Assembly: GCA_038380795.1 (NCBI GenBank)
Contig: CM076259.1
Coordinates: 60,717,938 to 60,781,937, forward strand
Reading direction: 5' to 3'
DNA: 64,000 nucleotides
Source: Pyrocephalus nanus
Taxonomy: Eukaryota > Chordata > Aves > Passeriformes > Tyrannidae
Shown here piece after piece: positions 1-14,100 of this stretch. How positions within the stretch are numbered: the first letter of the stretch is position 1; every line of letters begins with the position of its first letter. A program made the position numbers and the translations under genes. The notes under the pieces were generated by a model. That model worked only from the letters and a program-made list of their open reading frames with translations. It searched no databases and was not told the DNA's origin.

Positions 1-3000
1 GGGAGTGTGATTGATGGTTTTGCTTATCAAATCTATCTTAGTGACTTAATATTATGTTTGCAGAGATAGTTGCAAAACTGCAAGAATCAGGCAACTTGTT
101 TCCCATTGTCATTTCCTGTGGGTATGTTGCATTTTATTGTGTACTTTGTACGTTTAATCTCTTCAACATGTTTTCTTTATTGAGTACTTAGTGAAGACAA
201 TCAATAATAGAACAAACTACCCTACTGACCTCTTAGAAATAAATTATGTGGGTGTGCTGTAGCTTGTTCAGTTGTACTCTGAAAATACTTCAAATTCTGA
301 TGAGTGGGTGACTCCAGTTTTCCTGTCACAGTAATCCTTTGTGTAACATTCCCCATGTTTTTGGAGTAGTGATATTGTTATCATGTTATCTCTTTTTACT
401 CAGCAAAATAGAAGCCTGTTGGCTCAGTTGGAGTTTCAGAACCAGAGTTTACTGGCACAAAAATCTAAGTTTTATTTTGCCAGAGTATAGTTTGGTTTAC
501 TTTTGTATGCCAGAGAATTTTAAATGTATAATTAAATATGAGCAAAAGCCACATTTTAATTAGAAATGAAGAAAAAAAAATCCACATCCTATAGGGCACC
601 CTAGGAACTAATGGCTTGATCATTTTTGGCTATGTAAACAGTACATATCTGTGGCATACCACAGATTCTTTATGACTTGTCTCTCTAATGGGGCGATAAA
701 ATGGAATTTTTAAGGAATTGTGGAACAAATATTTTTCGGAATAGCTATGGATCATTTCAGATTTTTAAGAAAATAATTTTAAAGAAGTTTGTTCATAACA
801 GTAGTCAAAATCTGTTTTGCAATGTATAATGATTGTTAAAACTCCCTGTACAGTACATCTTGGGGGGTTTGTTCCTGCTTTTCAGTGTTTTATGGAAACT
901 ACAGGGCACTGTATCATCTGCAACTGGCAAGACCTATAACTTCCAAGACTGAAAATGGAAATCACTACTGAATTTTGTTCTTGTTTAATATTTAATATGC
1001 TTCTATTTTTAACATAGTTTCCAAGATGCTGGTGAATCTTTATGGTGCTGTATTTACTTTACAAAAATCATTTATTCAGTTTTGTTTATAAGTCTCTTAA
1101 CTGAAGTCATTCTGCTATGGTACAAGAATTCCACAACTTAATTACATTCCTCAGGAAATAAGAATCTTATACTTGGAATAATGTCAAATACAAAAGAACT
1201 AAATCATTACTTTCATTAACTGCTTTTACCTCACTCAAATCCTAGAATTCTAAAGATTTGAGTATTTTCTATTTTTTTTTGTACAACTATATTTGAGCAT
1301 GCAGGAATGGGTTTTGTTTGGCTGTTTTTCTTAACTATCACTGGTGTTGAGACTGTTTGGTTTAAGGTTATACAAAGTTTGCCAGGAGCCAGTTGCACTA
1401 GTTGGAAAGAGTTGAAGGAAAATGATTTGTAAGTGTGTTAGTCATACCCCAACTGTACATCATAAAATATTACATATATATGTTTTAATGGATTATATAC
1501 CTACATTTTATGTACTTCTTATGGATTTGCAAAGTGATTATATGTTGTCAAATCAAATACTGCATTTTTTGTGCAGTATAAATGATTTTCTTTGTGTTTT
1601 TTTCCAATTGTTTATTCCAGTAATGTGCATACATTACAAATGTGTAAACTGTTAACAGCTTACAGTGGCTGCTCACTTTGTTTTTGATTCTTTAATTTAA
1701 CCAATCTAATGTCAATTTTCAAAATAGCTTCTTATATCTGCCTTGAATGATTTAGTCTCCCAGCCCTTCGGTCTTTAGTGTTAAAAATTCAGGTGTAGCC
1801 TTTTCTGGAAGGATTTTGAAATGGCTGAGTTTGTAGGATTGCAATATTAAAAGTGCAGAGAGGGAATTCCGAAGGGAGTTGGGTTGTTTTTCAAGACTCA
1901 TCCATTTAAAATTTTTACATCAGAGAAGTTACGGAGCTTCTTGTTAAAAACTGTGTGTATCAAAGAAACTGCCATAATGGAATGTGAGGTGGGGTTGAGC
2001 ACTGTGCTTAAGCAAGAAGATACAAAGCCAGTTGTAAATCTGTAAATAAAATTATTTATTCTTCTGCTGCTTTAGTTTTGTTTGTAAGATGGACCACACA
2101 GTACAAAGTGCTGAGAATATTGATGACTTTTGTAGCTACACGGTAACTTACTGTCTTTCTTTAGATCGGGATTTGTTCCTGTGAGTCATGATTTTTTTTG
2201 CCTATAAACTCACTGTTCCTGACAGACACTTCTGAGGCAGATGACTGAGAAACAAAGCCTTGTGTGACCTGAGAGGTGTGGATTGTGCAACAGTCTGCCT
2301 TGCTTGTATTGCCTAGCTTCCATTTATGAAGGTAATGTTAAATATCACATGTTCTTCTACAGAAGAGAATTTTTTTCATGCCTAGTTCTCTTCTGATATT
2401 GTGTGTAAAATGAAATAGTTCTTCAGGGGAGAGACATTTTGATTCAAGAGACCTGAAGCCAGCTGGCTAGACTGAGCCTTTGTTTTCATAATTAAAAGAG
2501 AAAAATAGAAGTGGGAGTGGCATGGGCTTGAATTTTTTTTAACCATGGTAATTGTGTGTGGGCAGTGCTGGCAAAACAGTGACGACAAGGTATTTTTGTT
2601 TTGCTGAGGTAAACTTGCTGAGGCAAGACCTGCATCCCCGAGACTGACCTTGTGTTTAGTTCCCTGGAGGTAAAAATTTTTTTACCTTATTCAGCAGTAC
2701 TGAACAAACCTGAAAACTTGAGGCTGCAAAACCAGCTTGGAACTGACTTGTTAAAATGCAAGGGTTAGAACTGTGCCTGTTTGTTTGTTTCTATATGAGC
2801 TGTTATTCTGCAGCGTGAAGCCAAGTTACATGGCTGTTGTCTAGTAATTTTCAACATATTTTTCCCTTTCTTTTAGATCTGTTTTTAATTAACCTGCATA
2901 TATGTGAGATTTCTGATTGTGCTGGATACAATGTCATACTGTAAAAGCAGGCTAGCATAAGATTTTAAAACGCCTAACTGATAGAGAGGTCCGCTTTGAA

Positions 3001-4622
3001 TTTTGTCAGAGTTGAAGGAATTTGGAGAGTTCATAAAGGTACTGAGTACCTCTCTTGGGTTGTATTCCTTGGTTGTAGTCTAGATGAAAAATGTATCTTT
3101 TAACTTAAATGGATGCAGCTGAATAATGACTAATCTCCAAGGAAATGTTTGTGGGGTTTTTTTCTTTTTCCTACAAGAAAGCATGTTTGTTCTGCAATGT
3201 CTATGCACAGCTGCTAAGGAACATTAGAAATTAATGTAAATATTGATATATTCAAAGACGCATATTGCTGACTGATGTATATAGGGAAAAAGTGCTCAGA
3301 TCGTGTAGTTTAAACCACAAAAAGCAGTATATTGGTTTATTGTGATTTAAACAAGGATCAGGGAACTGTGTACTTAGGATTGATATCAGGAATAGAACAG
3401 CTAAACCAGAGTGTCGGACCATTAGAAAAATTAATAAACATCTACAAATATCTTAACACTTTTCATAACTAATCATGAAAAGTTTTAATCCCCTCCTTTT
3501 CCCACATGGTTATTGGCACACAAGCTCCACAAGCAGTGTGGGTTCCAAGCAACACTTGCTCTTCCAGGAATGTGAGCTCACCTAATGCACACACCTCTTC
3601 CCGGTGACATGGATGTTCCAGCTTTATACCAGGGTCACTCTCTACAGTCTGCTAACTTGCAAGCTAGGGTTGGAGTGAGTTCTCCATCCCAAGTCACATA
3701 GCCCACCCCAGACATAGATCCCCTCTGTTTCCAGCACTCTGAACTGCTGCTGTGCTGATTGAAGTGTGGCTGCCCACGTCACCCAGTGGGGCAGCTTCTC
3801 CCCATGGCATTCGGGAGGTTGTGATGCTGGGGGTGAGTTTTCCATTGTCTGATTGGGCTTTGGTCATTCTCTGTTGCCTTTATGAGGTTCCGCTCCCATT
3901 ATAAACAAAGCACAAATGTTGGTCCTTTTCAAGCTGACTCTTCCTTAGTTTCAAGGTCTTTTCGTAATTCTCCAGTTTCTGTTCAGTCCATTTCAGGATT
4001 GTCTTTTTAGTATTACCATTTCTTTGACAAGAAATGCTCTCAGATAGTTTTGAGTGTTACAGTTGCACGCTGTTTGCACTGATGTTCCTGGCTTTCCAAG
4101 TGTTGTTGCCCAGGCCATATGAGTCCCCTCTTGGTGATACTAATCTTAGCATAATTTTGAATTGTTAGATTATCAACATATATTATTTCCTATCAGAAAG
4201 GTATCTTACTTAGCACTTTTTGTTGCTTGCCTTTTGCTATCTGGTGAAAAAAACTATTCTAATGGGGATCTGCCAGTTTTGTGAAGAAAGGCAGGTGGGT
4301 TACATTTCTTCTTTGGTGTGGTTCTATTTGTCTGCTCATAATCCAATATTGTGTAATTTAATTTCTGCATGGAATACTGGATGATGAGGATGATTATTTT
4401 TGGAAAGCACAGTTCTTGTAGCATTTAGTAAGGTCTACTGAGAACTGTGCCTCTGAACTTCTGCATGTTACACATCTTATATGTCTAGTTGTCTACCTCT
4501 AGATTTAATATTTTTTTTCAGAAAAATTGATAAAAGGACTGCTAGAACCATGTGCAGTCTTCAAAATAGATCCGTAGCTCTGTGGATTTACGCTGTGACA
4601 CAGTTGCTTACACTTAGTCTGT
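1..4622. other. LRCH1 large upstream intron, first segment; no gene seen
   Basis: This is AT-rich intronic sequence with only short chance open frames (under about 80 codons). No LRCH1-like exon, RNA gene or clear repeat was recognised. The short frames show no conserved motif, and none is bounded by splice sites that would fit the LRCH1 frame. Confidence 0.7.
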
Positions 4623-5101
4623 TCATAGAACCAACTGTTTTGGAAAAGACCTGCGAGATCATCAAGCCTTGATCCAATACCACTGTTTTCACTAGACTAT
4701 GGCACTCAGTGCCACATCCAGTCTTATCTTAAAAGCCTCCAGGGACGGTGAATCCACCACCTCCCTGGGCAGGCCATTTCAATGTCTGATTACTTTCTCT
4801 GTAAAAAATTTCTTCCTAATATTCAACCTAAACCTACCCTGGCACAGCTTAAGACCATGCCCTCTTGTCCTACTGTTGGTTGCCTGGGAGAAGAGACCGA
4901 CGCCTACCTGGCTACAGCCTCCTTCAGGTAGTTGCAGAGAGTGATGAGGCCACCCCTGAGTGTCCTCTTCTCCAGGCTAAACAACCCCAGCTCCCTCAGC
5001 CTTTCCTCATAGGACTGGTGTTTGAGGCCCTTCACCGGCCTGCTTGCCCTTCTCTGGACCTGCTCCAGCGCCTCGATATCCTTCCTGAACTGCATGCTTT
5101 T
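4623..5101 (-). mobile_element. CR1 LINE, 5'-truncated 3' end
   Basis: On the minus strand, 5095-4904 encodes the recognisable C-terminal end of CR1 ORF2. It includes '[16 protein letters not shown]' and '[17 protein letters not shown]'. This is followed by the CR1 3' untranslated region, which ends near 4623 next to a 'catagaacca' remnant of the terminal repeat. The 5' part of the element is missing, as is usual for CR1 because of incomplete reverse transcription. The frame is short and no longer functional. CR1 is the dominant LINE of birds, so it also supports an avian source. It is antisense to LRCH1. Confidence 0.9.
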
Positions 5102-8100
5102 CTGAATGCTTCAATTACTTTTTACAATTGAAATTGAGCATTGTGCTGCTCTTTGATAAACCTATTTTAACTCAAAATATCTATCCTCTGAAGTAACACG
5201 CAGTGAAGAAAAAGGTGGAAAAAGTATAATCCAACTTTGCTTACTGATTGCCTCTTTTGAGAATATGGAAAAGTATTAAGCATACCCTCAAATAGTGTGA
5301 GTGTTCTATCAATACTTTCCATTTCTTGGCAACTTTATATTTCACACTTATATCTTGCATTGCTGCATGAAGTTTTTATATTCCTGTGCCTTAAAACCTG
5401 TTTGATATGTTAAATTAGTTTTCCATCCACCATATACATTATGCTTCATTCATCTTCCTATCTAACACTGGTTGTGCAGTGTCATATGGCAACATTTAAT
5501 TTGACCCTTGTCTTTACAGATGCAAGGAATGTAGTATTATCAACTGTGTAGCTGTAATGCTTAACCAGGTCATGATCTAGAAAACCATTATTTGACTAAA
5601 AGAATGCAAACAGCATTACTGACTTACCAAGAACCTAGGGAAGTGTATGTATGTACAGTTGAACAGCTGCTCAAGTTCTCCCTTTAGTCAGTGTGAAACT
5701 ACTTCACAGCTTGCAGAATAAATGTTCAAAACTGAGCTCATTTAGAAAGATGGAAGATTGTATCAAACCTCTTGAATCTGACCCTAATAACTTGATCATG
5801 CCTCCTTCAGATTCAACTAATGTCCTTTTTTCATCTTGCACTTCTAGAGGGATAAAGCCAAAGGCCTAGTGGTCTGCTCTTTTACAGGCTTGCATTCATG
5901 CACACATAAAATCCTCTTACCAATTTGGATGCTTTCAAATAAGGGGAATTTTTAGGCAGTCGTAACTTTTAGAAGTTCTGGAACTAAATGTGTGGTGGAT
6001 AAACAAACTCTTTTTAATATAGTGGTAAAAGACATTGCTGGAGATGATGTAGGTGGGAATTTTTCAAATATAAGATCTGACTGAGCTGGAATGAAGAGAA
6101 AAAAGCAATATTATGTGCAGTTTCTTCTCATAACATTTTTAAAGTTTATTTCTTAATTTAAATTCTTAAACCTCTGCAGAGCAGTTTGTGTTAGATTTCT
6201 CTGATGTTCATATAAGTTGCAGTACTTTGTGTAAACTTAAGTTTTGCCTAGACAGTACAGTAACTCAAACATTCTTTTTGTGTCTCCCAGTTAAAACAGT
6301 TTAGATGGTTGGGCACATTTGATTTTAGTGTAGTTTGAATTCATTCAGTTGGGTTCAGCTGTAGTAAGTACCATGTCTAAACTATTTCACACTATTCAGC
6401 AAGGGTAGGGACACTGAAGTTTGTTTTCTATAGGAAATAAGTAGTATATTAGAGTTATTATTTAAGAAGATTCTCATCCAGTCTGGAGTAAAATGCAGTA
6501 TATTTTGGATGTAGACAGTACACTTTACTGAATGAATTGTAGTAGTGTGAGAACAAGTATAAAAAATAAAGTTGAACTTCTGTTGCATATTATTAAGTCC
6601 AGAATGTGGGGTTTTTTTTGTTATTACTTTGTCTCTACTGAATTTAAGCAGTGTCAGGAACTTCTGTCTTCTTTACTTGTCTTGAGTTGTTGATTTGCCA
6701 TAAGTGTTTGCTATAGATTATATGCTTAAGCGTTCAAAGCAACATGAGGCAGTTCAATTGTCTGTGAATAAATGTATTTACAGTATTACTAATAATAGCT
6801 CAGTTAACATTTTTCCCTCTGTATACTCAACCACCTTCAATAGAGTTGGACAATAACTTCAGAAGTTTGAGTTGAAAGCTGTGTATCATAACTGTCTTGT
6901 TTTCATTCCTGTATATCAGCTACTGGTTGTGATCTGCAGTGAAGGCATTTAAACTCCTTCTGAACTGTGTACATCGTGTTCATATGGACAGTCACTTTCA
7001 TCTGCATATGATTTAGCTTTTCCTGGAGCCATAAAATAGCACATTTGTGAAGTTTTATTTTTACTGGTAAATGTTGGAAAGAAGAGGCTAATTTGATTTT
7101 TTTTTTTTTTATTTATTTTTTTTTTTGCATTTTGAGCACTTTTTCTGGTCTTCAGTCTTGTATCATTTTGCAGTTCTAGGAAAATATTAATGGACTATGT
7201 TGATCTATTGAAAACATTTGAGTAATCACAGGTGATTTAGGAGACTGTCTTGGAAAGGAATCAGTCAGAGCAGTGCTGGTATGAAATAGAAAATGGAGTG
7301 CTGTAGTTTGCTGTCACATATATATATATTTCAAAATGCAGATTTTGCTTAGACCAAGAGCGCAGTGAAGTCCTGTGACCTCATGCCCTGGCATATGTGT
7401 CCTCTGAATGATAGGAGCGTATCAGAGTTCCAGACCAAATTACAAAGTAAGTGTGAAAAATAAATCCTTTGAGCCCTATACATTGAGTTTAAAGAGGATA
7501 CATTAATCTTTACAATTCCTTGGCCTTTCCAAACTACTTCAGTCATTTAGTGATTTTCTTAGATAGTGCATATGTCTAAAACTTCTGTTAGGGAAATAAA
7601 AAATTAATAATTGTTGTAATAATTTATAAAGTAAAACTTTAAACCACTATTTTCCTTACTGATAGGATTGGTGATTCTCTCTCAAATTAGGCCAAAAGTT
7701 GTGTGAGAATTAAAATAGAATTAATTCATTGTATTAATAGTGATTTAGGAAAATCTTTGGGAACAAAAGTCTGTGGCTTGGTGTAGTTGGGAAGTTGCTA
7801 TAGCAGGGATAGTACTAGGAGTTACATAATCTTCATCAAAATGGTTTTAGCCAAGGAATCAAGCCAAAGCAAATTGGAGAGGATTTGTGTAGAAATAGGA
7901 ATGAGAAATACTGTGGACAGTATAACTGAATTTAATAAACTTTCTTCATTCTAAAAGACAGTGTAAAGTCACAGCAGTTGCTTTCTGACTTGTATAAGTG
8001 TTCCAGATTGCTAATTAGAATTTTTTTTACCTCATCCATTTCTTGCAAAGAGAGTAACCACCAAGTTAGCAATATCATGCAAAAAGGATAATTATTTAGA

Positions 8101-11100
8101 GAAAAGCCTAAAATCGGGATTATTTCCCCCCCTTTTTTCATGAGTTTTTGATTGAATTCTTAAACTGAGTGCTGTATGGGTTACCTGTCAATCTGTGTGG
8201 TCCTTCTCATGTTTACAGTACCCAGACAGTGATTTTGTTAACTTCTTAGTGAACTTCATAGTTCAGTCAACTTTGGACACTGCAAAATTGCAATTTATAA
8301 TGAGTATATGAGTTATTTGAACACTGTTTTCATAATTCAGTGCAAGATTAGTCATGTTTCAAAGTCAATGTTGGAAACCCATGTGAAGGCAAAGAATATG
8401 GGTTGGAGTTTCTTGAAAGTACTTAAGACAGGAAAGCTTCTAGGAACACCTAAAAAGTTTGTAATAAAGTCTGGAAATAAATATGAAGAGATCTGATAAA
8501 CTTTCACCAGCTACTTTTGTAGTGCAGTCTTATGTATAGAAACTGGAGTTCGTTTATTAGTTACAAGTTTTTGGTTATAATCCTATTTAAAGTCATTATG
8601 TAACTTGCTGAAAATATATGAAGGACTCATAGAAGTCTTAAAAGGCACTTTACAGTACCACTTAATTAGTTTTCAGCAAACTTCAAGGCCTAAAAGATAA
8701 TTGTAGCGTGGCAGAATTGGGCAGTGAAAGCTGCTAAAGCACACTGAATAAATGCTACTGAGTTGTTTGCTTTGGCTGTCAAAGAAAGGCTGTTTTTCTT
8801 GTTTGTTATACCTTTAATGACTGGGGGAGAGATTTTGAATGTTTGGTTGTGGTTTTTGGAAGATACTGTTGCTCAGTGGCCAAGTTTCAATAAGCTGTAT
8901 TGGAAGTTTTATGTGTTAGTGCAAAACAATAAGGACCCAAGAGCAGCTGGAAATGACATGAGTCTACCACATGCAAATAATTTGGCAATCTGTATACAGA
9001 GAATGCAGAAACAATTTAAAAAATGTAGACTGCTCCTGCTGGCAATAAATTCCCTTGTCTACAACTGTAGCAGCTTGAGGCAACTCAGTGATACGCTTTT
9101 TATCAGTTGCTTTATGTTCATATGCCAAAGAAAAGGAGAGAAATATACATTAAGAAACTTTAAGTAATTACCTTTGTGCATAAGGAGATTTTTTCATTGC
9201 AGTATTTAAATACATAATATTACATGTGTAACAATAGAACATAGACTAAAGTATTATAGTCTAAAGAATAAGTAGGAGTGTTTGAGAGGGGTTTTTTACT
9301 CATGTTTGTTTGTAAGTGTAGCATATGTAAGGATGGAAATCCTGCCTCCATTTTCTTGTTCTAGTTATTAAAGAACTGTTCTTCTAACAGTCATGTAGTA
9401 TCTTAATTGAAATTTACTTTCTTTTAAAGAAAAGCAAAGCCACTTCAGTGCATTTAGACTATGGTAATGCCTACGGTAGAACAAGTTTGATAATTAAAAT
9501 TATTTAAAAAGCCCTTCACCTTAGACCAACCTTATTATAACTGTTTAAAATAATGAGGTCTTATTGGTAGAAGTTATGTTTTCTCTAAAACATATCTGTA
9601 TGCTGTAATCCTAATTTGTTCAGGTTGGTTTCACCTAAACCAGATGCAGTTTACACTGTGATTCTAGACTATCCAATTATTACTAATTATTCTATTACTA
9701 ATTAATTAATTATCCTGTTACTATTCCATGGAAAAAAAAATACTACTTTCAGCTTTAGGACATTGTCTTCCAGCATTCAAAAGCTGATAAGTGGATGTTG
9801 GTGACTGTGGTATTTTTTTTTTTTTAATCTTCACTATCAGTAGCAAAAAATAACATAGGATAAACTCCTAAAAAAATCTACTGAAATAGAAGAAAGTAGT
9901 CTGCATACATCACTCATCTGAAGTAGAACTGAATTAAGTGGAGAAAATGTTCCTTCTCTGTTGTTATCTCATATCTTTTCAATTTTTTTTTCCAATGTAA
10001 AAGTTAAGCTATGTTTTTATGTCCTTGGGAAAACAAAGACAAGTGAGTTGTTGAGCAGAGTCTGCATTGAGCATTCACCTGTTGAAAGAAAAGCAGCAGA
10101 ATCCTGGTGCTGCCTCCTCTTCCCTTCTGTCAAAGGCAGTGATGTCATGGGTCGAACAGTAACTCTGCTTGAGTCATTCTTTGATCCATGGCCCTAAAAT
10201 GCTTTGAAGTGTGGTGTCCTACATGCTGCTGAAGGTCACTTGTTCACTGAAGCTAGGCAAACAGAGGTTTTCCACCGTGGGTGCTGTTATTCCCTCTTCC
10301 TTCTTGGTCTCTAATGTATGCAAACACTGACTACAGCAGGACTAGGTTGTATTTGTAGTTACAATGTTGCCTGATGAAGGGGATGCTGGTCCAGATCTTT
10401 CTGCTCCTGCCAATGTCCTATTCGATAAGTCAATATGTTCAGTGAATTGCAAGTGTGCACACGTTTGACACATCTCTGAAGAGGCTAGGCTCATCATGCC
10501 TGAAGGAAAGGCCAAGTTCCTTCTGCCCTCTGTGCACAGTATTTGTTTCCCTTTTCGAAGAATATTTTCATGTAAGTCCAGTCTATATATAGTTAATAAA
10601 AAATGTTCTTGAAATTTGGCTACAATGTCTAGACTCATAATTTACCTTGCCTCCTTGCAGCAATTTTGTTTCTCAGTAAAAAATGAATGGTGGGATAACA
10701 AATGAGTCTACCCTGATGGAAGTTGTTGAGGTTGTTTGCATGGATTCTGTTGCACTGGAAAAGAAGCACTATGAAATGGAAATGCTAGTGCATACCTCTG
10801 TGTTGTTGGTGTTGATGGGGAGTTGTTGACAAATGACTGCTGTAATTTCACAATCAGCATACTCACCTGCGAGTGTAGTACCAACATACTTTATCCAAGT
10901 AAGTTTAATCTATTCATACTTGGTTTAAGAGTTCATGTTGTGAGAGAGATTTGTTTAAATAAACATCTCTTTAGAGCTTTATTAACCTGTAAAATAAACA
11001 TTAAAGTAAGCCTAAATAAACTCTCCGTCTTTTTTAGAGGTTTATTTTTATCTTTATGATGAAAACACAGATCTGTGACAACACTCAGGGTGTACTTAGT

Positions 11101-14100
11101 TGGAAACATTCATTGCTCTCTATGAAGAATGATCTAGAAGAAAGGCAGCTAAAAATTTGAAGTGTCAATAAGTGGCTGTTCTAAGTCACGAGTTCATCAC
11201 TGGTGATTAGTAAAGGAAGAAAACTTGGATATGAGACTTCAAGATGGTCACAAGCCACCAGTTTGACAAATCTTAGCCATGTGATTTTGTCCTGAGGCTT
11301 TATCAGAAGATGTATTTCAATATAGACTAGAAATTCTTAACGATGTTATGCGTGACAATGGTGTAATGTAATCCTTCTCTGGCCAATTATGTCCCATTCA
11401 TATTCAAGGAAGATGACTTGAGACTGTAGCAGGTGCAGAAAAGAACATGGATGGTAAGGAAAATTGTAACAAGAGGAAACGAGAAGAATCCGGCTTGTTC
11501 ATTAGTCTTGCAGAAAAATGACTGGGAAAAAATACTGTTCTCATGAAAAACACAGGAAAAAATATGGGGGGAGGAATTATTAAAAGGACAATCTTCATCC
11601 TTAGCATTACATATTCATGTGGGCAGTTATGTAAGAAATGAACTGCAGAATCAAGAAAAAGCCTTTTGCTCGTAAAGCATTGGAAAGAGCTGTAGGAGAA
11701 TTTGTTATCCACAAATGTTTCTGGCGTAACATTTCAGATGATACAGCAGATCTTGATAGAATATATCTTAAGCTTCCTGGTATTCTGGCATTTTAAAATC
11801 TTGAGATACTTGATTAAAGTGCATAAACCAGCCTTTTAACCAAGTTTTACCAACCTTACAACTTTTTCCATTTGTTACAAGAGCATGGCATGTAAGATAT
11901 TTCTGTTCTCAGTCAGTGGTTAAAATTTGCTTTCTGTGAAATCAAATACTGTTGTATGCAGAAAACAGATCAACTGACAATTTATAGCATAACAGTTGTC
12001 TGGTATCTTGCAAAGAGTATGTAACTTTGTAATAATAGTCTTGAATAACACCTTGAGTATATCTGCAGGTGTGCTGGCAGAGGGCTCAGCACGAGCCACA
12101 TTAGAAGCTTTTTGTGTTATAGTTGATTTTCTGCTATCTTTGTCAATCTGGAATAAACAAACTTCAGAGATGAGACTTTCATTAAGTAAGCATAGGAAAT
12201 GCATGGGGTTGTGTGGTGATTTCATTTCTTCAGAGAAAGAACTGCTGGTTGAAATGATTCATAATTTCTGCATAATCAGAGCCTTCTTTTTCCTGAAGTA
12301 AAATTCATTTATAATTGTATATTTGCTAGAGGATCTGTTTAGACTTCTTCCCAAAAGAATGAATTTCCTAGCTAAATTGAGGCAAAGGGAGAAGTGATGA
12401 GAGCTGAGAAGTATATGTATCAGTCACAAAGATTACCAAGTTTTGGAATAGGTCCAAATGAAAATTTCAGAGCTTCTTGTTAACTCTTGGGGCTTTTTTT
12501 TTTTTCTTCCTGATTAAAAAGAGGCTGAACTGAGAGTGAGTTAGATAAGAGTGTGAGACTGTTGTTTTTCTAATGCAGAGAAGAAATTGTAATCTGAGAA
12601 TGCCAAACAATTAGGTGTAACCTCTTCTTTTGGGTGCGACTGAAATACTTGACACTGAAGTATTGAGTCATGAGAATGGATTTGGTAAGAGTCAAAGTCA
12701 AGGTAGGATTACTTTTACTATTGTCTGAAAGGTGACAAAATCATCTAAATCACCAGTGGATCACTTTACCTGTATATTAATGAACTTGTTGAGGGTACAG
12801 TTAAAATATCAGTTATTGAGTCAGAATGTTTAGTGTGTACAGCGAAAAGTATCTGTTATTAAATCAATGAGTTTTGCAGTGTGTTAATGACTTAAAAATT
12901 GAATTAACTCAAAATTGCAGACTTGGAGTTCATATCATCAGTGGAAGTTTAGCCACTGAGTAATAGCAGGGGTAGTATAAAGTTACCAGGTTCAGCACTT
13001 CCACTGGTGGAAAATTTGAAAATTAATAGTGCATCTCATAGTAAAGATTTTAAAATGTATATGCTGGATAAATGAACTAAGCCAAAAAGTTAAGTACTTG
13101 ATAAGATCTTTGGCACTTTCTGCTGCCACAGTTGAAGGTATACTCCCCAAATCTCCCAGGTTCTAGTCCTGAAGCTTTTAGCTTGATTCATTTTTTTTAC
13201 AAGACCTGACTTGGATTGTGGCAGCATGTGTATGAAACTGTTATTTGTCACTGATTTGAGCAGGTTCGCAGCTTGTACAGCAAAAACTTTTGTGTTCCAA
13301 CAAGGGTAATTTAACCTCCACTGTTTCATTAAAGCGTTATTTTATTTTATCAGCAGGAAGAAAGCAGATTGAATAAGAGGGGGTTATTTATTTATATTTT
13401 TAGAAATATAACAGCAGTGTACACTGCAGTTACTGGACTTCGTAAATCTGAGATCTAATAGATCTTGCTTACACTTTTCCTTTTAACCATCAAGGTATGA
13501 TAACTAAAGGGAAATAATGTTATCCACCTGCTCTTCACAGGACTCCTCATTATCTACCTGTGGGGGTCTCATTTGGGCATAAATAAACTAGCTGTTGTAG
13601 CCTCTTCAGGATCAGACGTTAGAGTCTGTAGATTATTACATTGTATTTTAGTTATAGATGGGGATGGCCTAATGAATTAACACTTTCCTGTCCCTTTCCT
13701 GCTTTAAATGCAACCTGTTCTGTGTCTGTGATAACCCATTGTTACCACACTGAGAGCCTGCTCAAGCAAAGTGGAAGATGCAAGGTAAAATACACATAAA
13801 AGCTGAACAGAATTCCTTCAGAAAGAACTCTACTCCAAATCATTCTTATAGAAGAGTATCATGGTAATACTTGACCTGTTAGATGGAAATTGGACCTCCT
13901 GAAAGGTAGTTAGAAAGGAAAATAAATAAGGGAGTAGAATTTAATCTGCACCAGAAGCAGGAATTGTAGGCCAGGCTCAGTAGGCTATATAGATGAGCGT
14001 TAGTAATTTTGTGCATTTCAGGAGACTGACTGTGAAGTGTTCCCCCAAAAAATTACACAACGTGGAGGAAATTAGACCAGAAAGAAACTTCCTGTTGTCC

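Noticed and set aside
8763..9167. 134-codon open frame on + strand
   Set aside because: Starts with TTG, no recognised domain, AT-rich codon use like the surrounding intron; long enough to occur by chance in 64 kb of six frames.
9242..9263. Small inverted repeat TAGACTA...TAGTCTA
   Set aside because: Only 7 bp arms; not distinguishable from chance.
10000..11750. Less AT-rich stretch that might be an old transposon or exon
   Set aside because: No terminal repeats, duplication, transposase motif or in-frame splice sites could be identified.
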